DNA of 64,000 nt from the NCBI RefSeq assembly GCF_910592395.1, contig NC_088321.1:3160001-3224000 (forward strand). Reading direction: 5' to 3'. The DNA comes from Lineus longissimus (taxonomy: Eukaryota > Nemertea > Pilidiophora > Heteronemertea > Lineidae). The notes beneath the pieces were generated by a model that saw nothing but the letters and a program-made list of their open reading frames with translations, was not told the DNA's origin and searched no databases. Positions within the stretch are counted from its first letter, which is position 1. Each line of letters opens with the position of its first letter. Positions 57,486 through 64,000 of this stretch are shown in pieces. Position numbers and translations under genes: made by a program.

Positions 57486-57661
57486 ACTATGTTTCAATCA
57501 AGAAACACTGCCTAGAAAACAATGAATCAACAAAAAAAACAAATATAGTGTGTGATAAATTTCCATGACTAAACTTGTATTTATTGTAAATGTACTCTTA
57601 GAAACTATTTAAAATATCACTATTTACAATGTAGGCCTACTCTTCACTGCTTTTACAGAAT

Positions 57662-58921
57662 TTACAATAGTGGAGCACTGCTGGAGGTCTTGGTCTTCAA
57701 CAATTCTATCTCAAGCTTCAGTTTTTCAATCTTCAACTCCGTCTCCTTTTGTATACCCTTCTGTGTAGCCAGAGTAGCTTGCAACACATTGAAATGCAAA
57801 TTCATGATGTCTTGCTGAGTCTTATTGGTCCTTACACCATCTTTAATCAACTGCTTCGCCTGTGATTTTCTCGAGCCTGAAAAATATTCAGTGCATGATG
57901 TTTTAATTTGCCTTAATTATACCAGTCTACATCAGTTAAATCAGATTTTGATCTATGAAGATCAACCGTTTCAACACATCAGCAGGATAAAACCTAATTA
58001 AAGGATTCTGCTAGGTAATAATTGGCACACATGTTTAATACTCACCGGTGGATTTGCAAAGACTATTTGGTTTCTTCTTTTTGGCAGCAGATTGGGCAGG
58101 TTTAGATAGCTCTGTAGCAGTTACAGCTGAAATAATAACGTAACTATGATCAGCAACAGAGATACACATACAGTGGAACTCTCTCTTAGCAGACACCTTC
58201 CTATTGAGGACACCCTCTCTAAAAGGACACTGGTTTTGGTCCTAGTTTGTTCGTTTCCATTCAATCTGACCACTCCAATCAGGACACCTCTCTTTTAAGG
58301 ACAGCACTTGCCAGTCTCAAGCGTGTCCTTCATGGAGAGGTTCTTCTGTTTATCTCCAAAAGTGCAAGGTGTTAAATCTTTTTGGGTATGCATTATAATG
58401 ATTATTCCGTTGCGAGTAGAGTGAGGCTGTTGTTTTCATATCATTTTACATCACTCACCAGTGTCCTTAGAAAGAGTGGTGCTCAGCGGTTGCTTTCCCA
58501 ATGCTGCAGGAGACTTTAATTGGTCATTGCCAATGGTGAATGGTAGCACACCTGCTACCCCTTCCCTTGCACTTTGACAGTCATCTGAAAGATGGACAAA
58601 AGAACAGGTCAAAAATTTCATTATGAAACACCTCAAGAATTGAAAATTGAGATCATTTGGTTCATTGCAAAGTGGCATAAAGGGATTTTGGTTTTTTAGT
58701 ATACTGGATTTGTACTCGAATTGAATATTGTAAATTCATTTCAACTGACTAAATAATTGATACTCACAAACAAAATTGCAAAAACAAGTGCACATAACAA
58801 TGAAGTCTGAGATACTAGTAGTACATCACATACATACCCTGGTTCAGAAACCTCTCACGCAAAGGCACTTGGATTTTGGGAGTTTTGGGCAGAGTAGAAA
58901 TCGCATTATTTACAGTGCTAT
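57662..58921 (-). CDS. Multi-exon gene convergent to the transposase (Harbinger accessory-protein C-terminus), 5' partial
   Basis: Four exons on the minus strand, in transcription order: 58921-58838, 58584-58459, 58126-58046 and 57876-57662 (stop TAA 57664-57662). The first three are 84, 126 and 81 bases, all introns are phase 1, and donors (GTATGT, GTGAGT, GTGAGT) and acceptors (TTTCAG-type) are good. No stop occurs in frame. The protein is Ser/Thr/Lys-rich (STLPKTPKIQVPLRERFLNQ; KPAQSAAKKKKPNSL) and ends in a coiled coil (about LHFNVLQATLATQK to KLKLEIELLKTK). Convergent arrangement and the coiled coil fit Harbinger MYB/SANT proteins, but no SANT exon was found upstream, so the 5' end is missing or interrupted by the MITE at 59171. 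Confidence 0.65.
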
Positions 58922-59170
58922 CTGAAATAACAGTAACTAATGTTCAACTAATGTATAAAGAGTGTTAATAAGTCGTACAATATTTTATTTCAAGCACAGT
59001 TGTGATGAGAAAAGTTGATGCTTGATTGCCTTTTTGCAGATTGGTAGTTCTATTAGTATTAGTATTATGCATGATCACATTATTTGAAGGACATTTTTTA
59101 AAGTAATCTTCTTCTGCAGCTCATATGAAATTTATTCAAAACAGTCATAATTGCATTTAAACTGCACACT
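58922..59170. other. Non-coding, probable intron or flank
   Basis: AT-rich DNA between the first recognised exon of the minus-strand gene and the MITE. No exon recognised. Confidence 0.4.
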
Positions 59171-59624
59171 GAGACAAGACCACTTAATGAATATATTCCT
59201 AGGTTGGAGGGTCGAGGCCTATCAATTAGACGAGTGCATGTTTTTAACTCGCAAGTACATATTTGGAGAGGTATTGAAAAAATATTTGTTGTGGCAAGTC
59301 TACAGATATAAAGAAATTATTTGATGAAAAAATTAATTTTGAATTTTGCTAATTGGGTAATAGCCTAGGGGGCGTGTTTTGAGTTTTTTCTGCCAGTTGG
59401 CTGAAAACAGTGGAAATATCAAAGTCTGTCTAATTTGTCGATTATAAAAAAATTTCCGTGGTCAATCACCAATTTCCATCGCACCAGTTACTCGCAAAAC
59501 CCGTATATCATATCCGAATTTCAGTTTCACTACTTGACGCATTCTTTGAAGTTTGATGCGTCGCGGTCAAACATTGACAATTTAACTGCTAAAAGGCTTA
59601 AAAAATCAATTGTGGTCTTGTCTC
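59171..59624 (-). mobile_element. MITE of the GAGACAAGACCAC family, copy with exact 4-bp TSD
   Basis: 454 bp, same termini and interior as the array modules but in the opposite orientation, parallel to copy A. CACT flanks both ends (59167-59170 and 59625-59628), the clearest evidence that this family makes 4-bp duplications. Confidence 0.9.
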
Positions 59625-59639
59625 CACTTGCAATATCAG

Positions 59640-59888
59640 TAACAGTCACTGCATGGTCGAGTCCACAAAAATGCCTATTTTTACAACGTGATTTTGCTGA
59701 GCAGGAGAAGAACACTTTAAAGACATAATCTCCTGAAAATTCAGCTGATTTCTCCGTCAAGGTAGTGAGTCTAAGAGCACGTGGGCGAAATATTTCAGAA
59801 AATGGTCGATTATTTACCGAGTAATCGATGAAAGTGTAATAGCTGAAACTATCATCTGCTAAAAACACTTTGAGTTCGCGCCATTAGG
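59640..59888 (-). CDS. Unrecognised open frame next to the MITE
   Basis: The minus-strand frame of about 80 codons contains LADDSFSYYTFIDYSVNNR, FSEIFRPRALRLTTL and a cysteine-containing FSCSAKSRCKNRHFCGLDH. In another frame, an ATGGCGCG start with GC-richer upstream DNA (59890-59945) looks like a 5' exon. I cannot decide between the two and do not recognise the protein. Confidence 0.25.
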
Positions 59889-59986
59889 AGATTCCGGCAA
59901 GTGCCCGGATGATGACGTAGGCTGAGGAATCCGGCTTCTGGGGAAGTCCCGCTCTGTGTGTACATTCAGCGTGTTTACGTGTAGTG

Positions 59987-60840
59987 GCTTTTTGGCTCAC
60001 CGTAGGGGAGTCTTTACAATACCGCAGTGTCCGTCGTCCGTCGTCGTCTGTCGTCGTCGTCGTCCGTCGTCGTCGTCGTATCCTGTTTCAAAAACAGTGG
60101 CACGTTTCTTAACCGCTAAGCCTATGAACTTGTAACTTTGTACACAGGACTCCCTTGGTCAGATGACCTGTGACACTAAATTTCGATCCGATCTGATTCT
60201 TAATTTGGCCACCAGGGGGCCGAATGTAGATATCTAAAAAGTGTGATATCTCGCTTATTAATGACTTGTTTGGAATGAAATTTTTGTGGTAGGTACTCAT
60301 AGCAAGGATACATCATATATCATACGGGTTTTTAATTTGACCTACTTTTCAAGGTCACAGAGGTCAAATGGCGTAAATTGGCTGTTTCAGTGTAACTATG
60401 GCACGTTTCTCAACCGCAACAGCTATGAACTTGAAACTTGGTACATATAACCCCCTATATCAGATAACCTCTTGTGCTGAATATCGGTCCGATCTGATTC
60501 TCAATTTGGCCACCAGGGGGTCGAATGTGGATATCTAAAAAGTGTGATATCTCGCTTATTGATGACTTGTTTTCGATAAAACTTTTGTGGTAGGTACTCA
60601 TAGCAAGGATACATCATATATCATATGGGTTTTTAATTTGACCTACTTGTCGAGGTCACAGAGGTCACAACGCAGACACAGATATGGCCGAAATTGCATG
60701 TTTTGTGTTTTTCGTGTTGTGGCAATCCAAAGGTCGTGAGTTCAAACCCCGGTCAGGGACGGCCAAAAATATTTTTTTATTTTATTATTTTTTATCTTTT
60801 CCCTTTTGTCTTTTCTGACTTGTATCTTACATTTTCTTGA
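59987..60840. repeat. ~302-bp repeat block A (two monomers plus tRNA-like tail)
   Basis: The head TTTTTGGCTCACCGTAGGGG is followed by a CCGTCGTCGTC microsatellite, then monomers starting GCACGTTTCT at 60100 and 60401. After the second monomer there is a T-arm-like sequence (GAGTTCAAACCCC, about 60738-60750) and T-rich DNA. Confidence 0.8.
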
Positions 60841-62040
60841 TTTTTGGCTCACCGTAGGGGAGTCTTATGTAATACCGCAGTGTCCGTCGTCCGTCGTCCG
60901 TCGTCGTATCCTATTTAAAAAACAGTGGCACGTTTCTTAACCGCTAGGGCTATGAACTTAAAACTTTGTACACAGCACCCCCTAGGTCAGGTGACCTCTG
61001 ACACTAAATTTCGGTCCGATCTGATTCTCAACTTGGCCACCAGGGGGCCAAATGTCGATATCTAAAAAGTGTGATATCTCGCTTATTAGTGACTTGTTTT
61101 CGATGAAACTTGCGTTGTAGGTACTCATAGCAAATATACATCTTATATCATACGGGTTTTTAATTTGACCTACTTTTCAAGTTCACAGAGGTCATATGGC
61201 GTAAATTGGCCGTTAGAGTGTAAACTATAGCACGTTTCTTAACCACTAAAGCTATGAACTTGAAACTTGGTACATATAACCCCCTATATCACATAGCCTC
61301 TGGTGCTGAATTTCAGTTTGATCTGATTCTCAACTTTGCCACCAGGGGGCCAAAAGTGGATATCTAAAAAGTGTGATATATCGCTTATAAGTGACTTGTT
61401 TTCGATAAAATTTTTATGGTAGGTACTCTTAGGAAGAATACATCACATGTCTTACGGGTTTTCAATTTGACCTACTTTTCAAGGTCACAGAGGTCATATG
61501 GCGTAAATTGGCCGTTGGAGTGTAAACTATGGCACGTTTCTTAACCAGTAAAGCTATGAACTTGAAACTTGGTGCATATAACCCCCTACATCAGATAACC
61601 TTTGATGCCGAATTTTGGCCTGATCTGATTCTTTATTCGGCCACCAGGGGGCCATAATGGAAAAAGGAAGAAGTGCAATATCTTGCTTATTTGAGTGAAT
61701 TGTTTTCGATAAAATTTTTATGGCAGGGACTTCTAGCAAGGATACACCACATGTCCTACGATTTTTGGATTTGACCTCCTTTTCTAGGTCACAGAGGTCA
61801 AATGGCGTAAATTGGCCATTAGAGTGTAACTATGGCACGTTTCTTAACTGCTGAAGCTATGAACTTGAAAGTTGGTACATGTAACCCCCTACATCAGATA
61901 ATCTCTGACACCGAATTTTGGCCTCATCTGATTCTTGATTTGGCCACCAGGGGGTCAAAACTGAAAAAGTAGGACATGCAATATCTTGCTTATTAATGAC
62001 TTTTTTTCGATGAATTTTTTATTGCAGGGACTCTTAGCAA
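60841..62040. repeat. ~302-bp repeat block B (about 3.7 monomers)
   Basis: It starts again with TTTTTGGCTCACCGTAGGGG and CCGTCGT repeats. Monomers begin at 60928, 61230, 61532 and 61835 (steps 302, 302, 303); the last is truncated. Each contains CTATGAACTTGAAACTTGGT, GGCCACCAGGGGGCC and GTGTGATATCTCGCTTA. Monomers diverge by roughly a tenth or more, so the array is not freshly amplified. Confidence 0.85.
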
Positions 62041-62271
62041 TCACACGATATTGATCTTGTTGATGTCATAGACAATTATTGGTTGGATCATAAACTTATA
62101 TATACTGCCCTGTCTTATTACTTGACATCAATACACATCTAAAAAAAGTCTTCATGCCTGATTGTGTTCACCATATTCACCTCTAAACTAAGCATGATCC
62201 TGCCTACTAAAAGATGTATACGGTGAGCACAATGGCCCCTGGCCGTTTCATTTCATATTTACGAAGGAATT
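62041..62271. other. Putative upstream region of the THAP gene
   Basis: AT-rich, with TATATATA at about 62098. No other feature. Confidence 0.3.
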
Positions 62272-62525
62272 ATGCCAAATAGGTGCGCTGCTGGCGGCTG
62301 CGGTAACACACCCAGTGTGAAGGTCCATCGGTTCCCTACCGATGAGGCCTTATGTGCGAAATGGGTTCGTTTCGTTAGTTTTAAGAGGAAGGACTTCTCC
62401 ACTGCAAATGTGAAGTCGTACTTACGGTTACGTACGGTACTGCCCACTTCACGTCGGACCAATATATTATTACTAACATTCGAAAGTATGACCCCACTGC
62501 TTAGTCAGGATATCGAGTTGAAAGG
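62272..62525 (+). pseudogene. THAP-domain gene, exon 1, damaged
   Basis: ATG 62272 opens MPNRCAAGGCGN, VKVHRFPTDEALCAKWVRFV and RKDFSTANVKSYL, the first half of a THAP zinc finger: the N-terminal C-x4-C pair, the HRFP motif and the invariant tryptophan. The second half is present but one frame over: GTAHFTSDQYIITN, IRKYDPTA, a stop, then SGYRVE. There the family has a C-x-x-H pair; here the cysteine position is glycine. A donor (AAAG, then GTAACT) ends the exon at about 62525. THAP proteins are sequence-specific DNA-binding factors, many derived from P-element-like transposases. Frame loss, a stop and a missing zinc ligand argue for a pseudogene. Sequence error could explain the frame but not all three. 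Confidence 0.7.
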
Positions 62526-62653
62526 TAACTATTATTCAATGCATATCTGACGGTCCTGGGATGCCAAAAACAGTACAGAATCTCGTAGTTTCGCACAGCA
62601 GTGTGCATCTACCAGCTGTCTACACACACGATGCACTATACAGACACTGACAG

Positions 62654-62820
62654 TGACAGGATGAGGAGGTAACCGGAAAAACGCCGACCGACCGACTGAC
62701 CGACTGACCGACTGATCTGCGAACCAACCGTCATATGCAGTATCCCTTTCGCTTTCTATAGCACATGTATCTGTGTAGTGCCCAGCGCAATGGACGTGAT
62801 GGAGTCCGACGTGTCTGACA
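62654..62820 (+). repeat. Inverted duplication, left arm
   Basis: About 167 bases from GGTAACCGGAAAAACGCCGA through a (GACC)n tract to GAGTCCGACGTGTCTGACAG. A close inverted copy lies at 63105-63275. Both contain CATATGCAGTATCCCTTTCG and CATGTATCTGTGTAGTG. The arms differ by substitutions and by length of the GACC tract. Confidence 0.85.
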
Positions 62821-62863
62821 GCAGCATCTCCAGTCAATTATACCGGGAAAACGAGCCCACGCG
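62790..62863 (+). CDS. Candidate first exon inside the inverted duplication
   Basis: ATG 62790 (GCGCAATGG) opens MDVMESDVSDSSISSQLYR and ends at a donor, CGCG then GTAGGG, after 24 codons plus two bases. The right arm encodes the corresponding start on the minus strand (MDMMESDVSDSS) before the sequences diverge. It may be an alternative first exon of the downstream gene, or just arm sequence. Confidence 0.35.
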
Positions 62864-62951
62864 GTAGGGAACTGATAACGATACTCTAAAGATATGCTTT
62901 GTCTACATGGTCGGTGGATATAAAAACATGATTTGGGCCTAATCTATGCAC

Positions 62952-62983
62952 TCATGGAGGTATTATTAATAATACCTCCATGA
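62952..62983. other. Perfect 32-bp palindrome
   Basis: Sixteen-base arms without spacer, around the centre TATTATTAATAATA. Its centre (62967.5) coincides with the midpoint between the two inverted-duplication arms (about 62968). Confidence 0.85.
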
Positions 62984-63104
62984 TGCACTGTAGTTTTTCT
63001 ACTCGAGTGTCTCGACCGATGCAATGCATGAACTGCAACGCGCAATATGCATTTGTTGTCATTTGAACAGCGCACGTGCGCTTGTTTACAATTTCATTTC
63101 ACAT

Positions 63105-63275
63105 GACCTGCTGCTGTCCGACACGTCGGACTCCATCATGTCCATTGCGCTGGACACTACACAGATACATGTGCTATAGAGAAGCGAAAGGGATACTGCA
63201 TATGACGGTAGGTTGGCAGGTCAGTCGGTCGGTCGGTCGGTCGGTCGGTCGGTCGGCGTTTTTCCGGTTACCGGA
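63105..63275 (-). repeat. Inverted duplication, right arm
   Basis: Inverted partner of 62654-62820; includes a (TCGG)n tract of about nine units at 63221-63255, expanded relative to the left arm. Confidence 0.85.
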
Positions 63276-63670
63276 TGAGGATGCATGATCTGATGCATGG
63301 GGCCTGTGCTTGGCCTCCTGAGCTGCATGACATAAAATGTATGTTGATGTGGCATGCAATTCATGCAAATAAGCTGCCTCTTTCTCCCTGTTGAGCCATT
63401 TTATAGGCCCACTAGTCCATCAACAAGTAGGCCCTATGCTAGCTACTGCCATGGCCATGCAGTGATAAGGTCGCCTATAGCTTGGATAGGCTACTCCTTT
63501 GAAAACCTCTAAAGGAGCCTGTGCTGATGTAGTGACAGTGTAGTTTAGTAGGCCCTACCTGTCTAGGCAGCCTACTGGTGTCTACTTCATGTACTTAGTA
63601 CTTGTGAACTTAAGCTGATGATGAATGAATGTCATTTCTTGTTTTTCATCATTCTCTCTTTCTCACTAGG
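63276..63670. other. Non-coding, probable intron
   Basis: No feature except a pyrimidine-rich tract (TCATTCTCTCTTTCTCACTAG) at its 3' end leading into the next exon. Confidence 0.4.
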
Positions 63671-63822
63671 CTCTGGAAAAGGAGGATGAGGCCGTTCCCA
63701 CCATTCTTGATCCTACACAGACCCAAGGCAACGACAACGTCGGTACTAATAGAGGAGCTGGTGGATCAAAGACAAAACGACCACGCACATCGCATCACCT
63801 TGAGGTCAAAGAGAGACGGAGG
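63671..63822 (+). CDS. Probable second exon of the THAP-associated gene
   Basis: Preceded by TCTTTCTCACTAG and followed by CGGAGG/GTAATT. The open frame reads ALEKEDEAVPTILDPTQTQG, then TNRGAGGSKTKRPRTSHH and LEVKERRR, a basic, low-complexity linker of the kind found after THAP domains. Its phase does not join cleanly with exon 1 at 62525 (one base off), consistent with a damaged or alternatively started gene. The gene probably continues beyond the window. Confidence 0.5.
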
Positions 63823-64000
63823 GTAATTTGTGTTTCATTCTTCACTCTCTATACCAATGAAATGACGATGACCATGTTATATTGAAATTGCATTACCAAA
63901 ACTGACTTATCTTTATCTGTCATCCTGTTGTAACAATGAGTTTGGTGTTAGCTTGTATGCCTGTTGTTGGGTTGTGGTTTACCTCTTTCACTCTGGTTTG

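Larger units (their letters stand above)
47636..58921. mobile_element. Harbinger-2: PIF/Harbinger element split by a BEL/Pao insertion
   Basis: The left end starts GGGCCCGGTTGTTCAAAAG, closely matching Harbinger-1, followed by subterminal AACGTTAA-type motifs. A HARBI1-like transposase on the plus strand occupies 47850-48455, 56066-56157 and 56971-57485. A convergent gene on the minus strand (57662-58921) fits the accessory-protein position. I did not find the right terminal repeat within the window, so the end given is the last recognised exon. A BEL/Pao element (48456-56060) and a 240-bp MITE (56357-56596) are inserted. Confidence 0.8.

Noticed and set aside
60001-60085. CGTCGTC microsatellite as a separate feature of interest
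   Set aside because: It is the constant head of the ~302-bp repeat blocks and occurs again at 60885-60910.
62640-62720. GACC tract as a transposon target duplication or telomere-like repeat
   Set aside because: It is an ordinary tetranucleotide microsatellite present in both arms of the inverted duplication.

Overview
The window is eukaryotic and metazoan: spliced exons with GT/AG borders, BEL/Pao, DIRS-like and non-LTR retrotransposons, PIF/Harbinger, pogo-like and Mutator-like DNA elements, a tRNA-derived SINE, satellite-like arrays and low coding density. No bacterial gene organisation is present. The element mix, and a dispersed motif built around AGGCCCAAGGGCCT that I recall from bivalve and brachiopod assemblies, suggest a marine invertebrate, perhaps a lophotrochozoan. 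That taxonomic guess is from memory and weak. I found no intact, recognisable host gene; host-like coding is limited to exon fragments (3.5-3.9, 11.9-12.1, 17.0-17.5, 62.3-63.8 kb).

Layout. 0-4 kb: mostly featureless DNA with a 100-N gap, a tRNA-like SINE head and a broken two-exon gene. 4-12 kb: a MITE, a 5'-truncated non-LTR element (minus), and a decayed DIRS-like element broken by two terminal-inverted-repeat elements with exact 9-bp target duplications. 12-18 kb: a 564-bp duplication whose second copy is split by a dead pogo-like element, then an orphan glutamine-rich exon. 18-27 kb: an inverted-repeat element carrying a SINE, a Harbinger deletion derivative, and degenerate repeats.

27.2-40.7 kb: Harbinger-1, a deleted element of about 1.15 kb swollen to 13.5 kb by an array of 13 MITE copies alternating with 12 copies of a 549-bp spacer. 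The array lies at codon 10 of the element's own MYB/SANT gene and is flanked by one exact 4-bp duplication. Every spacer carries the same apparent 3'-terminal exon. This is the most unusual object in the window.

40.7-47.6 kb: foldback and minisatellite DNA, including a field of CTACTGC/GCAGTAG motifs. 47.6-58.9 kb: Harbinger-2, with a degenerate transposase (+) and a convergent, phase-consistent multi-exon gene (-), split by a young BEL/Pao element with identical 247-bp LTRs. 59.2-62.0 kb: a third MITE copy with a perfect 4-bp duplication and blocks of a ~302-bp repeat. 62.3-64 kb: a damaged THAP gene interleaved with an inverted duplication that has a palindrome near its centre.

The genes here do not form a pathway. 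The window is a record of nested transposition, and target duplications plus resumed reading frames give the order of several insertions.
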